A model generated the notes under the pieces. It was not told where the DNA came from. It worked only from the letters and a program-made list of their open reading frames with translations, and did no database searches. From positions 62,001 through 126,000 of the forward strand of contig JANSYA010000009.1 in NCBI GenBank assembly GCA_024742665.1: 64,000 nt of DNA, given 5' to 3'. The translations under genes and the position numbers were made by a program. Positions 27,012 to 36,298 of the stretch are shown one piece after another. Positions within the stretch are counted from its first letter, which is position 1. Each line of letters opens with the position of its first letter. The stretch comes from a bacterium (GTDB lineage Bacteria; Spirochaetota; Leptospiria; Leptospirales; Leptonemataceae).

Positions 27012-27566
27012 ATGACTAACGAAAGCAGCACCAGTCACAAAATCTGCACTCCCGCCCGACGCGGGGCAAGCCCGGTCCAAAAGGCCGCCGCCCCCGGCCT
27101 GGCCGGCACGCCTCTGGCGGCGCTGTTGCTGGCGACTTTGATTGCAATGGGAGCCGCGACTTGCGACGACGCTCCGGAATCCCGGGCGAGCGCCGGCGGA
27201 CCCGGCGACGTGCCCGCGGCGCTCATCTCCGGACGCACTCTGGACGACGGGCGGGCCGCGATCAACGTGGACGTGCCCTCGCGCCACCACGCCTATCTCG
27301 ACGCGGGCAAACACGGCAATTTAATTCCGATCGGCTTTGACTGGCAGGGACTCAGCCCCGAACCAGAGCAGGTAACGGCGCCCGTCGGCGAACGCGACGA
27401 AGACGTCCAGGCCCAGGTGCTGCGCGGATCCGGCACGTATGTATTCAAAGCCGGCGGCGAAAACGCGCCGCCTTTCGCCGGACGCAGCCTGCGAGTCCGC
27501 AGCCAGATCTGCGACGAAGACAAAGGCATCTGCTATCGCCCGACCTGGACTGATGTCAAGCTCTGA
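27012..27566 (+). CDS. DsbD alpha-domain-like thiol-disulfide protein (separate polypeptide)
   Basis: A predicted 184-aa exported protein (TPLAALLLATLIAMGAATC is a signal with possible lipobox). The mature part resembles the N-terminal (alpha) domain of DsbD/ScsB: NVDVPSRHHAYLDAGKHGNL and RVRSQICDEDKGICYRP, a Cys pair seven residues apart. This module normally receives electrons from the membrane domain and passes them to periplasmic thioredoxins. Here it is encoded alone, 61 nt before a protein carrying the membrane and C-terminal thioredoxin parts, so DsbD is split in two. It diverges from the Wzm gene. Confidence 0.82.
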   Translation: MTNESSTSHKICTPARRGASPVQKAAAPGLAGTPLAALLLATLIAMGAATCDDAPESRASAGGPGDVPAALISGRTLDDGRAAINVDVPSRHHAYLDAGKHGNLIPIGFDWQGLSPEPEQVTAPVGERDEDVQAQVLRGSGTYVFKAGGENAPPFAGRSLRVRSQICDEDKGICYRPTWTDVKL

Positions 27567-27627
27567 GCATTGAGCCGGGCATTGCCGGTCGCTCCGCCAT
27601 CGGGGCGAACGAACCGCACTCATCAGA

Positions 27628-28998
27628 ATGTTAGACGCACTCACAGTCGCCCTCGACGAATTCGCACAGTCGAGCCTGAACGAGCCCCTGCTCGCGATCC
27701 CGGCCTATATTCTGGCGGGTCTGGCGGGATCGCTCTTTCCCTGCGTCTATCCGCTGATTCCAATCACGGCGGGCTTTTTGCAAAACCGGGGCCGACCCGG
27801 CGAGGCGCGCTGGAAACATCCGCTGATCTACTGGAGCGGCACCATGCTCGCGTACGCTTTGCTGGGCGTGCTGGCAGCGGCCGGCGGCGGCGCCTTTAAT
27901 ACTCTAATGCAAAGCGGCCTGGTGATTACGGGCATCGGCTTTTTGTTTTTATTCCTGGTATTTGTTACGATCGACTGGTTCCCGCTGAGCTGGTCGACCG
28001 GCGATCAGCTCGTGGCGGCGACCTCGCAAAAAGACGGCCCGGGGTTTACGCTGGTGATGGGCGGGTTGGCCGGCTTCGTTGCTTCCGCCTGCGTCGCGCC
28101 GGCCCTCGTCACGATGCTTTTGTTTATCGCCCGGGCCGCCGCCGAAAATCCGGACGTCTTCGCGGCGAACGTCGCCTACGGCGGACTGCTTTCGCTGTCG
28201 TTCGGCGCGGGCATCGGCCTGCCGTTTTTCGCGGCGGGGATTCTGGGCGCGAAGCTGCCGAAGTCCGGCGGCTGGATGAGCGTCGTAAAATACAGCTTCG
28301 GCGTTTTGATTTTTCTCGTGGCCCTGTATCAATTGCATAAGGGTTTCGTGGTTCTGGGGTACGCGGATATGGATATCTTTCTAATTCTCGGGGGCATCGC
28401 CCTATTGTTCGTCGCGGTGCTATTGGGGCTGCGACCGCCGCCGCGCGAAGACTCCCCGGCAGGCGAAGGCAGCGCGGCGATGCCGACCGATCGCCGGGCG
28501 ACGACAAAATACTATTTCGCGCTGCTCAGTCTGATTTTTGCGGCGGCTTTGATTGTTCGCGGGGTGAACCCCTGGCTCGGCGGCCACGCCCTGAATTCAG
28601 CTCAGACCGGCGGGGCGGTCAGCGCCGAATTCGAAATGATCGGCGATCTGAAATTCTATCGCGATCCGGCCCACGCCGTGCCTCTGGCTCAGGCGGAGGG
28701 CAAACCCGTATTCATCGATTTTTACGCGGACTGGTGCGCGAACTGCAAAGACTTCAGCGAATTAACCAAAACCAACGCCGAGTTGAACGGGGCGCTTTCG
28801 CAGGCGGTGCTGGTGAAAATCTACGACACCGACCCGATCTTCGAAGAATACGCGAACGATCCCCGCTACGGCGAACTGCAAATCGGCCTGCCCTTCTTTC
28901 TCGTCCTGAACGCCCGGGGCGAATTCCACTGGAAGGGCACGAACTACAAAGACGTCGCCGGCATGCGCTCCGCCATCGAAAGCGGCGCCGCGCTCTGA
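27628..28998 (+). CDS. dsbD: DsbD-type transmembrane thiol reductase with thioredoxin tail
   Basis: A predicted 456-aa membrane protein moving reducing power from cytoplasmic thioredoxin to the periplasm. Residues about 25-275 form the CcdA-like beta domain with a conserved first segment containing SLFPCVYPLIPIT and a later FVASACVAPALVTMLLF, the two redox Cys. TM segments continue to about residue 315, then the gamma thioredoxin-like domain with FIDFYADWCANCKDF (CxxC near 369-372) closes the protein. It lacks the N-terminal alpha domain, supplied by the preceding gene. Likely role: keeping periplasmic Cys reduced, e.g. for cytochrome c or oxidative repair. Confidence 0.92.
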   Translation: MLDALTVALDEFAQSSLNEPLLAIPAYILAGLAGSLFPCVYPLIPITAGFLQNRGRPGEARWKHPLIYWSGTMLAYALLGVLAAAGGGAFNTLMQSGLVITGIGFLFLFLVFVTIDWFPLSWSTGDQLVAATSQKDGPGFTLVMGGLAGFVASACVAPALVTMLLFIARAAAENPDVFAANVAYGGLLSLSFGAGIGLPFFAAGILGAKLPKSGGWMSVVKYSFGVLIFLVALYQLHKGFVVLGYADMDIFLILGGIALLFVAVLLGLRPPPREDSPAGEGSAAMPTDRRATTKYYFALLSLIFAAALIVRGVNPWLGGHALNSAQTGGAVSAEFEMIGDLKFYRDPAHAVPLAQAEGKPVFIDFYADWCANCKDFSELTKTNAELNGALSQAVLVKIYDTDPIFEEYANDPRYGELQIGLPFFLVLNARGEFHWKGTNYKDVAGMRSAIESGAAL

Positions 28999-29087
28999 GG
29001 ACCCCGGTCCTCACGGGCGACTGAAGCCGGCGAAGCAGAAGGACGATCGCGCTTGCGCCCCGCATCAAATCGACCGATAATCAAAGC

Positions 29088-29600
29088 ATGTCCCGCCCCC
29101 ACAATGATGATCCGATCTTTCACATCGTCGACTATATCCTGAACTCGGCCAGCGAAGACGAACTGATCGCCATCTCCGAGGCGGTGCAGCGTCGCGCGAA
29201 CCGCGGACCCCTGGGCGACCTCAACTTTCAGGAGATGGCTCAGAAGATCACCTCGCAGTTCGACATGGCCATGCCCGACATGCACGGCATGGCCCGGGGC
29301 ATGGTGCGCAATCTGATCCTGCAGCACCAGCCGGGAATTTCGCCTCAGGAAGTGGAGATCCTGCTCGATCACTACGTGCCGGGCGAACAGCGCCAGGCCG
29401 CTGAAAAACAAAAGATGATCCCCCCGGAGATCTTACAGAGCATGATCCGCCAGTTCGTGGCGTACAGCGTGGGACGCATGCCGGCCGCCGAAGAAAAGGA
29501 TTTGCGTGCGGCCATGCCGAACTGGCCCGAAAGCTATTGGGACGTATTCTCCGAAGAGACCCGCGCCCTCGTCCGCGATCTAATTCAAGAGGCGCGATAG
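29088..29600 (+). CDS. Small helical protein of unknown function
   Basis: A predicted 170-aa soluble, mostly helical protein with no export signal. No family recognised. It has a Met-rich segment (FDMAMPDMHGMARGMVRNLI, residues about 63-82) that could bind a metal or a partner, and helices at PEILQSMIRQFVAYSVGRMP and FSEETRALVRDLIQEAR. A palindrome GAGCGGCG...CGCCGCTC at 29601-29634 follows the stop with no T run, so termination there is uncertain. The gene is convergent with the lipoprotein gene to its right. Confidence 0.72.
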   Translation: MSRPHNDDPIFHIVDYILNSASEDELIAISEAVQRRANRGPLGDLNFQEMAQKITSQFDMAMPDMHGMARGMVRNLILQHQPGISPQEVEILLDHYVPGEQRQAAEKQKMIPPEILQSMIRQFVAYSVGRMPAAEEKDLRAAMPNWPESYWDVFSEETRALVRDLIQEAR

Positions 29601-29651
29601 GAGCGGCGCGGCGCAACCAGGCCGACCGCCGCTCGTCGAATTCGAATCCGC

Positions 29652-30401
29652 TTATTTCAGAAGATCGGCGAAACGATCTTCGCCGCCGCTTTCCGGATAC
29701 TTCGCGTACATCTTTACGTCGCCGATATCGATCGTTACGATATAGTCGTACAAACGCGCGGTCTTTACTCCCGTTTCGCTGACGGCGTAATTTTCGAAAG
29801 TCGCGGTCGACCCCTTAAAGGGCACGATCGACACCCACAGCTGCATTTCCGTCACCAGGCCGTCGCCGTCGGTATGGAACACGTAGGTATCGCCCGGCGT
29901 CACGCCCCCGCTGGTAAAGACGGCTTTCAGACTATTCTCTCCGATCAGCTCCAGCTGCACGCCGGGGGATTCGATGTGAAAGAGCGGATTCAACCAGAAG
30001 GCGTCGTTAACAAAATAAGCGTTCGCCTTTGCCAGCAGCTCGGCGGTTTCGCCCGCGTCGCCGACAGGCTTGCCGTTGCGGTAGGCCCGCCCCTGCAGAT
30101 CCTTTTTGCTGAACCGAACGACGTAGTCGTCCCACTTGACTTCGACCAGGCCGCGCTCGCGATCCCAGAAGTGAATATGATCCCCGCGAAAACTCCAGCC
30201 GACCGCGGCCGTTTTGTTTTGCCAGGCTTTATAGTTTACGGCTTCGAGCATCTTCGCCGCGAGCGCATCGGCGTCGCCGCCGGCGACACCCGGCGGAATG
30301 CTCGCACACGCCGACGCGGACGCGGCGAAAAGCAGCAGGGCCGCAAGCCGTCGATTCAGACGCGCGCAATTTTCATTAATTCGAGACTCGTTCATAGACA
30401 T
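29652..30401 (-). CDS. Lipoprotein of unknown function
   Basis: A predicted 249-aa lipoprotein: RLAALLLFAASASAC is the signal and Cys. The mature part is beta-rich (AVGWSFRGDHIHFWDRERGL, FHIESPGVQLELIGENSLKA, YDYIVTIDIGDVKMYAKYP) and may belong to an outer-membrane-lipid or LolA/LolB-like beta fold, but this is only a hint. The ATG at 30401 is preferred because AGGT lies about 8 nt upstream; the frame extends 77 codons upstream without a plausible signal. It sits between the 170-aa gene and the DUF1574-like gene; its transcript may continue from the latter (about 70 nt). Confidence 0.8.
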   Translation of the reverse strand: MSMNESRINENCARLNRRLAALLLFAASASACASIPPGVAGGDADALAAKMLEAVNYKAWQNKTAAVGWSFRGDHIHFWDRERGLVEVKWDDYVVRFSKKDLQGRAYRNGKPVGDAGETAELLAKANAYFVNDAFWLNPLFHIESPGVQLELIGENSLKAVFTSGGVTPGDTYVFHTDGDGLVTEMQLWVSIVPFKGSTATFENYAVSETGVKTARLYDYIVTIDIGDVKMYAKYPESGGEDRFADLLK

Positions 30402-30474
30402 GGGCTTACCTTTTATTTTTCCCGTCCGAAGGCGACTGCACGAATGCAAGCCGGCCGGAGCGGATTGGATAGTT

Positions 30475-31746
30475 TTATTTCGACTGCGACGCGGACTCCA
30501 GGTGCTGGTCAGCAGCCAGATTTTCGTACTGGCGCATGACCAGCACCAGCATGGGATGATAGCAGTCCATCGCCATATGCGATCCATCGACGAAGGAGTT
30601 GCAGTAGTAGTCTTCGCTGGCGGACAGATCAAGATAGGTCGCGTCGTAGCGCTGCATGATCGCCTCGGCCCGGCGCTCCCACTCCGCGATCTTTTCGGCG
30701 TAGCGCGGCAGCGTATTCAGCATACGCGTCATCGGGCGCGAAACCTGGGGCCGCACGAGAGTCACGGGAATGCCCTCGGCTTTCGCGCGTTTGAGAATCT
30801 CTTCGAAAAAATAGAACTGGCGATCGGATAGATCGTAGTTGCCGTAGAGCCAGCCCAGCGTCCGCTCCGAGCTGAGTTCGAGAGTCGCAAAGTCGCGTTC
30901 GAACCAGCTGTCTCTGGGGATTACGTTTTTGCCGGCGCCGCGGTTCGCGCGCTGGTAGGCGTCGAGAGTCGGCACGGCCAGCAGCATCGGATGGCTGGAG
31001 TTTCGCAGACGGGTGCGAATATTTTCGGGGTCCGGCGGATAACGATAGCCCGCGAAAAGATTCCGCGCGAAAAAGTACGAAACGTCCGTACGCCTGAAGT
31101 GCGAGAAGTACTTAAAGATAAACGGGAAATCGAAGCTGAAGCCGAGATTCGAACGGCGAAAGGCGTCGCTGCCCGAGTTAAACTGAAAGGGATCGGTTTC
31201 GAGCACCAGATAGTCCGGCTTCACGCCCCGGTCCAGAGCACGTTCGAGAATGTACAGATAGTACGCCGGCGCGGTCACGGGGGCGCTGAAATTGAACATC
31301 TCCCAGTCGGGAAAATTACGATCGAAGCGCGAATAATCGAAGTACAGCAGACGCGAAGAGCCGAGCACCATCATCGTCTTCGCCCGCACGTCTTCCGGAA
31401 AACCTTCTTCGCCGGGATCGATGTCGCCGCCGGGATCGCCGCCGACCATGCCCGGCTGCAGAGCCGCCAGAATGCCGGCCATGGGATCGCTCGAATCGGC
31501 GACGGCCGCCTGCGCATCGGCCGACTGTTCGCTCTCGACCGGAGCGGGCTCCCCGGCGGCGTTGCGACGATGAACTTCAGCCATCTCATCGAGCAATTCT
31601 TCTTTGTACTGGAAAAAGAGATAGGTGGCGTCGCTCTGGGAAAGGATTTTTACGGAATCCAGGGCGAAGACTTTCTCCACTCCGAAGTACAGGGCGAAGA
31701 CCGCCACGGGATAATAAAGATAGAGATGTTCGCGAAGCCATTTCAT
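30475..31746 (-). CDS. DUF1574-like membrane-anchored SGNH-type protein
   Basis: A predicted 423-aa protein with one N-terminal TM (LYYPVAVFALYFGVEKVF) and a large extracytoplasmic domain. It resembles DUF1574, frequent in Leptospira beside MBOAT acyltransferases, and related in role to AlgJ/AlgX acetylation factors. Candidate SGNH-like blocks are MVLGSSRLLYFDYSRF near residue 124 and YYCNSFVDGSHMAMDCYHP near 380-400, which would supply Ser, Asp and His. It likely transfers acyl groups to a secreted glycan together with the MBOAT gene, 40 nt upstream on the same strand. Confidence 0.85.
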   Translation of the reverse strand: MKWLREHLYLYYPVAVFALYFGVEKVFALDSVKILSQSDATYLFFQYKEELLDEMAEVHRRNAAGEPAPVESEQSADAQAAVADSSDPMAGILAALQPGMVGGDPGGDIDPGEEGFPEDVRAKTMMVLGSSRLLYFDYSRFDRNFPDWEMFNFSAPVTAPAYYLYILERALDRGVKPDYLVLETDPFQFNSGSDAFRRSNLGFSFDFPFIFKYFSHFRRTDVSYFFARNLFAGYRYPPDPENIRTRLRNSSHPMLLAVPTLDAYQRANRGAGKNVIPRDSWFERDFATLELSSERTLGWLYGNYDLSDRQFYFFEEILKRAKAEGIPVTLVRPQVSRPMTRMLNTLPRYAEKIAEWERRAEAIMQRYDATYLDLSASEDYYCNSFVDGSHMAMDCYHPMLVLVMRQYENLAADQHLESASQSK

Positions 31747-31786
31747 AAATCAAACCAATCCCATCGCCTGCGCGCCGCCCTCTGCG

Positions 31787-33301
31787 CTAAAACGCGAAGT
31801 AGATCACGTCCTTACCGAAGACGCCGTACACCAGAACCATAAAGAAGAGCACTGTATAGACCGCGGCCCGCAGCGCCGTGGAACGCTTGTGAATCCAGAG
31901 CGGATCGCGGGAATAATACCAGACTCCATCGAGAACCACCAGCAGGAGAATCTTCTGCAAGATCGCGCCGAGCAGAGTTCCCGCGGAAGACACGCCGTTC
32001 ACCGACTGACCGAACTCCCAGGGAAAATTCAAGAGCGACTTCCAGAGTTCCACGCTGTGCTGAATGTCGTAGGCGCGAAAGAGCGTCGCCGAAACGCCGA
32101 ACATACTGAATACGAAAATCATTTTCGAAATTCGCACGGCGGTTTTCACCGCACCCGGCCAGCGCTCGGGCATCACCGGCAAATACGGCCGCGTCAAATC
32201 GTAGGCCATCACCCAGACGCCCATGAAGGCGCCCCAGAGCACGAAGGTCCAATTCGCGCCGTGCCACAGACCGGTTAACAAAAATGCGATCAACAAATTT
32301 CGATACTTATTCAGCACGCCGAATTTGCTGCCGCCCAGGGGGAAATAAACGTAGTCGGTAACCCAGCGATTGAGCGTCGTATGCCAGCGACGCCACAGCT
32401 CCGCGGGATTCTGGGAATACTCCGGCGTTTCGAAGTTGATCGTCAGACGAATTCCAAGCAGTCGCGCCGCGCCGAGGGCGATCGTTGAATAGCCGGCGAA
32501 GTCGCCGAAAATCTGAAAGGCGAAAGCGATACTCGCCAGCAAGACCTGGGCGCCGCCGTGCCCGGCCGCCAGAGCCGGGTTCGCTTCGTAGACGAATTTA
32601 TTTTCCAGATAGACCTGGTCGACCAGCGGCGCGATCGAATCCGCCACGTAGACCTTCATGAAAAAGCCGAACAGAATAAACCAGGCGCCGGCCTGCACGT
32701 CGTCCCAGTCGAACTTGCGCTCGGTTTTGAACTGGGGCATCAAGTCCCCGGCTCGCTCGATCGGCCCGGCCACCAGCTGCGGAAAAAACGAAACGAAGAG
32801 ACCGAAATCCAGGAAATTCTTTTCGGCGTCGATCGTGCCACGATAGACGTCGATCGTGTACGACATGGTCTGAAAGGTATAGAAGCTGATGCCGACGGGC
32901 AGAATCACCTGCAATAACAGCTGGCTCTCCGCTCCAGACATCGCGGCCGGATCGAAGAGGCGCGCCGTTTCCAGAAAGCTGCTGATGAAAAAGTCGAAGT
33001 ACTTAAATGTCGCCAGCATGCCCAGGTTCATGCAGATCGAAATCAGCAAGAGCGCGCGACGACGACGGGTTCCGGGAGCGGCGGCCGAAGTCATCATGCC
33101 GCGGGCCGAAAAATAATCCACGACCGTCGAGATGACGATCAGGCCCAGAAAGACCCAGTCCCACCAGCCGTAGAATACGTACGAGGCGAACAACAGGAAT
33201 CGATTCTGCAAACGCCGCGCGTCGGACAGATAAGACAGCGACCAGTACACGCAGTACACGATCACAAAAAAGAAAACGAATACGGCCGAATTAAATACCA
33301 C
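31787..33301 (-). CDS. MBOAT family O-acyltransferase (AlgI-like)
   Basis: A predicted 504-aa polytopic membrane protein of the MBOAT family, moving an acyl group across the membrane to a glycan O-acetylation partner. The conserved FPQLVAGPIERAGDLMPQF (about 170-190), ILPVGISFYTFQTMSYTIDV and LTGLWHGANWTFVLWGAFMG (with the catalytic His in WHGA) are all present. The N-terminus starts MVFNSAVFVFFFVIVYCVYW, as in AlgI. The GTG start directly follows the TGA of the GT87 gene. The operon GT87-MBOAT-DUF1574 suggests surface glycan modification. Confidence 0.93.
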   Translation of the reverse strand: MVFNSAVFVFFFVIVYCVYWSLSYLSDARRLQNRFLLFASYVFYGWWDWVFLGLIVISTVVDYFSARGMMTSAAAPGTRRRRALLLISICMNLGMLATFKYFDFFISSFLETARLFDPAAMSGAESQLLLQVILPVGISFYTFQTMSYTIDVYRGTIDAEKNFLDFGLFVSFFPQLVAGPIERAGDLMPQFKTERKFDWDDVQAGAWFILFGFFMKVYVADSIAPLVDQVYLENKFVYEANPALAAGHGGAQVLLASIAFAFQIFGDFAGYSTIALGAARLLGIRLTINFETPEYSQNPAELWRRWHTTLNRWVTDYVYFPLGGSKFGVLNKYRNLLIAFLLTGLWHGANWTFVLWGAFMGVWVMAYDLTRPYLPVMPERWPGAVKTAVRISKMIFVFSMFGVSATLFRAYDIQHSVELWKSLLNFPWEFGQSVNGVSSAGTLLGAILQKILLLVVLDGVWYYSRDPLWIHKRSTALRAAVYTVLFFMVLVYGVFGKDVIYFAF

Positions 33302-34936
33302 TCAGCGCCCCCCGCCCCGCGACGCTTCTGCGCCGGCAGCGGCGCCGGCCTTGCGCGAGAGCGAACGATCCAGAATCAAACGCGCGGCCAACCACAGCGT
33401 CATGCCGAAACACAAGCAGGCGAAAACCGAATACATGGCCAGGGCTTCGCGACCGCCCTTCGGAAGCAGCGACTGAAAGATGCCGAAAAATCCGAAGAGC
33501 GCCAGCCACGCGCCGTCCAGTGGATCCGCCCTGCCCGGAGACAGAGGCGCCGCGCCCGACCAGTGCTGATACAAACGCAGCACGACCGGGATCAACAAAA
33601 TCGAATAGGCGTGGTACCAGCTCACGCCCGCCGCCAGCAGTGAAATCAAAATCGCAAGCACCATCAAACGCAAAATCGAAGGCGGAAACATTTCGGAAAT
33701 AGAAAGCGATGCGCCAGGCGAACCGCCCTGCCCGGAAGTTTCGCGCGCGACAGCACCCGACCGGCGAAAGCGCAGAGCCACGACAACCGCGACGATCAGA
33801 CCCAGAACGACGAGGGATAGATTCGCCAGCTTGACGCCCTGGGCGAAAATCGCCGTCGTCGCCTGGTCGCTCACGTCGCCCAGAGGCAGACCGTACGCCG
33901 CCTGTTTCAAATCCGAAGCGGGGATAAACAGCTTCCCGATCGCGCCCGAAATACTCTGGTTATTCATCCAGGGCCGCACAAAGCTCATCTGACTGAAGGT
34001 TTGTACGATCAGCTGGTACCAGTTCCAGAATAGATCCAAATTGCGCTGCCAGCCGAGCACGCTCGCGGGCGCGAGCAAAGCCAGTAGCGCTCCGGCGCCC
34101 ATGCCGAGAATCGCGACGAATTTGCGCCCGCCGATTAATACCAGGCCGAGAAATCCGGGGGTGATCTTCATGATCGTGGCCAGGCCCAATAGCACGCCCC
34201 CCGCGAATTCCAGCGCAAAAGACCCGCGAAAGATCAACAGCAAACCGCCGCCGCACAGCAAGATCAAGAAATAGCCGATATTGCCGTTGCCGGCGTTGCC
34301 GTCCAAAAAGCGGTACAGCAGCAGGACCGCCGCAAGAGCCGCCAGCCAGAAGGGGCCGTCGCCGGCAGGATTATAATCGCCGGAAGCGTCGGAAGCACGG
34401 GAAGCGTTCAGGGCGATCGAACGCCGATGCAAACGAAAGATGCAGTACAGAAAAAATGCGAGCGCCGCCAGGGACGCAGTTTGAAAAATCGCGGCGGCGA
34501 TTTCGTACTCGAGTCCCGTCAGCGGGGTCAGTAAAAACGCGGTAAAGGGCGGATACAAATAAGTGCCGACGCCTTTGAGTTTCTCAAGCGCGGCGGCCAG
34601 CTTGAAGGGGTCGCTCAAATCGAGGCCGCCCTGCGCCCCCTGCGCCATATTAAAAAGATCGTTGATCTGACCCAGGCGATAGGGATCTTCGCCTTTCAAA
34701 AAGGTCTTCGACGCCTGAAAATAATCATCGAAGTCGCTGGAGCTGAAGGCCGACAGCGGATTCAGAAAATCGATTTCGCGCGGTTTGACAATGCCGGCGG
34801 CGGCGACGGCCAGAGATACGAAAAGCAGCGCGAGAATTCCAGCGGCGACCCGCGGGCGCTCCAGCAACAACGCGAACAAACGCGCCGGCGCATCGCGTAG
34901 AGTCGCGGGAATTTTTTGTAGAATCGCCTTCGCCAT
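33302..34936 (-). CDS. GT87-family polyprenyl-sugar glycosyltransferase
   Basis: A predicted 544-aa multi-pass membrane protein related to GT-C family glycosyltransferases of the DUF2029/GT87 group. After TM1 (VAAGILALLFVSLAVAAAGI) it has SSDFDDYFQASKTFLKGEDPY, the usual acidic loop at the end of TM1, then YLYPPFTAFLLTPL and LLGLATIMKITPGFLGLVLI, both GT87 hallmarks. About ten further TM helices follow. It is likely to add a sugar from a lipid-linked donor to a periplasmic glycan. The start at 34936 (MAKAIL) is chosen over upstream in-frame Met codons as it precedes the first TM. TGA abuts the GTG of the MBOAT gene. Confidence 0.88.
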   Translation of the reverse strand: MAKAILQKIPATLRDAPARLFALLLERPRVAAGILALLFVSLAVAAAGIVKPREIDFLNPLSAFSSSDFDDYFQASKTFLKGEDPYRLGQINDLFNMAQGAQGGLDLSDPFKLAAALEKLKGVGTYLYPPFTAFLLTPLTGLEYEIAAAIFQTASLAALAFFLYCIFRLHRRSIALNASRASDASGDYNPAGDGPFWLAALAAVLLLYRFLDGNAGNGNIGYFLILLCGGGLLLIFRGSFALEFAGGVLLGLATIMKITPGFLGLVLIGGRKFVAILGMGAGALLALLAPASVLGWQRNLDLFWNWYQLIVQTFSQMSFVRPWMNNQSISGAIGKLFIPASDLKQAAYGLPLGDVSDQATTAIFAQGVKLANLSLVVLGLIVAVVVALRFRRSGAVARETSGQGGSPGASLSISEMFPPSILRLMVLAILISLLAAGVSWYHAYSILLIPVVLRLYQHWSGAAPLSPGRADPLDGAWLALFGFFGIFQSLLPKGGREALAMYSVFACLCFGMTLWLAARLILDRSLSRKAGAAAGAEASRGGGR

Positions 34937-35038
34937 GCGTGACCCATGCGGGGTTCGGGAGAGCCGGTCCGATCGCCGGGCTTGCAAAACAACGACCAGC
35001 ATCACACAAGCGTCTCAAATTGAAATGAAAATTGCCCC

Positions 35039-36262
35039 ATGAAAGCACCCGACCCATCCGCCGGAACAGCCGATGAATATGACTTCGCACTTCCCGACCA
35101 CCTGATCGCGGCCTATCCGCCGGAGCAGCGCGGCGATTCCCGCCTGCTCGTCGTGCAGCCAGGCCGGACTCCCGGACAGCCCTTATTACAAGATCTGATG
35201 TTTCGGGATCTGCCGCAGCTGCTGCGCTCTGGCGATCTTTTGATCACCAACAACACCCGCGTTTCCCACCGCCGGGTTCGCCTGATGCGGGCGACCGGGG
35301 GCCGCATCGAGGCGCTGTTTCTGGAACCGGCGACGAATTCGCCGGAGACGGTCCCGCCTGACACCGGGCAGAAACCAGGCGAGACCGGCACGGCCTGGCT
35401 CTGCCTGATTCGGGGACTGAAAAAGCTCCGGCCAGGGGAGATCCTGACGCCGCCACAGACAGGCGACGCCGCCGCCGGCCCGACTACCGAAATCGGCTTC
35501 GAATTCCTGGCCGCCCGTCCCGACGGAAAGGCGCTGCTGCGCCCGGTGAGTGCTCCCGGCCCGGCTCCAGACCGGGAACGGCCGGCGGCCTGGACTGAGC
35601 CGGGACAGGCGGAGGCTTTTTTCGCCAGCTACGGCGAAGTGCCGATTCCACCGTATTTGGGTCGCAGCTCCGAAGACCTGGACCGCCAGCGCTACCAGAC
35701 GGTCTACGCCCAAAATCCCGCCAGCGTGGCCGCCCCGACCGCCGGACTCCACTTCACCGACACTATAATAGAAGAAATCACTCAAAAAGGGGCCGAATTC
35801 GCATCTCTGGAACTGCAAATCGGCTACGGGACCTTCGCACCCCTGACCGACGAGCAGTTCCGCACGAATCGTCTGCATACCGAACGCTACGCCCTGCCCC
35901 CGGAGCTGGCGGAGCGGCTGAACTCCAGCGATCCCGGCCGGCGGCTGGCTGTAGGAACTACGACGCTCCGGGCGCTGGAAGCGAATCGCCGGGCGTTTCA
36001 TCGAGAGGGCGGGAACGCGAGCCCGTACCGGCCCGGCTCATACGACGCCGACTTATTTCTGCGACCGCCGGATCGCATCGAAACCGTCGACGCGCTGATC
36101 ACGAATTTTCACCTGCCCGGCTCCTCCCTGGTTATGCTCGTCGCCTGCATGCTCGACCGCGACGACCTGATGGCCGCCTATCGCCACGCGATCCAACGCG
36201 AATACCGTTTTTTCAGCTACGGGGACGCGATGCTCGTTTGCGGGGCAGCCTTTTGTTCTTGA
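35039..36262 (+). CDS. queA: S-adenosylmethionine:tRNA ribosyltransferase-isomerase
   Basis: A predicted 407-aa QueA, transferring the ribosyl group of SAM to 7-aminomethyl-7-deazaguanine in tRNA to make epoxyqueuosine. EYDFALPDHLIAAYPPEQRG, LLITNNTRVSHRRV, SVAAPTAGLHFTD, IGYGTFAPL and LITNFHLPGSSLVMLVACM are diagnostic. It is about 50 residues longer than the E. coli enzyme (356 aa) because of insertions around residues 95-125 and 145-185 (polar, Pro-rich). Starts 102 nt from the divergent GT87 gene. Other queuosine genes are outside the window. Confidence 0.96.
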   Translation: MKAPDPSAGTADEYDFALPDHLIAAYPPEQRGDSRLLVVQPGRTPGQPLLQDLMFRDLPQLLRSGDLLITNNTRVSHRRVRLMRATGGRIEALFLEPATNSPETVPPDTGQKPGETGTAWLCLIRGLKKLRPGEILTPPQTGDAAAGPTTEIGFEFLAARPDGKALLRPVSAPGPAPDRERPAAWTEPGQAEAFFASYGEVPIPPYLGRSSEDLDRQRYQTVYAQNPASVAAPTAGLHFTDTIIEEITQKGAEFASLELQIGYGTFAPLTDEQFRTNRLHTERYALPPELAERLNSSDPGRRLAVGTTTLRALEANRRAFHREGGNASPYRPGSYDADLFLRPPDRIETVDALITNFHLPGSSLVMLVACMLDRDDLMAAYRHAIQREYRFFSYGDAMLVCGAAFCS

Positions 36263-36298
36263 CCAGGCCGACTGGCCGGACCACTTACAGATACCCAT

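Noticed and set aside
29601..29634. GAGCGGCG/CGCCGCTC hairpin as terminator
   Set aside because: No T run on either strand.
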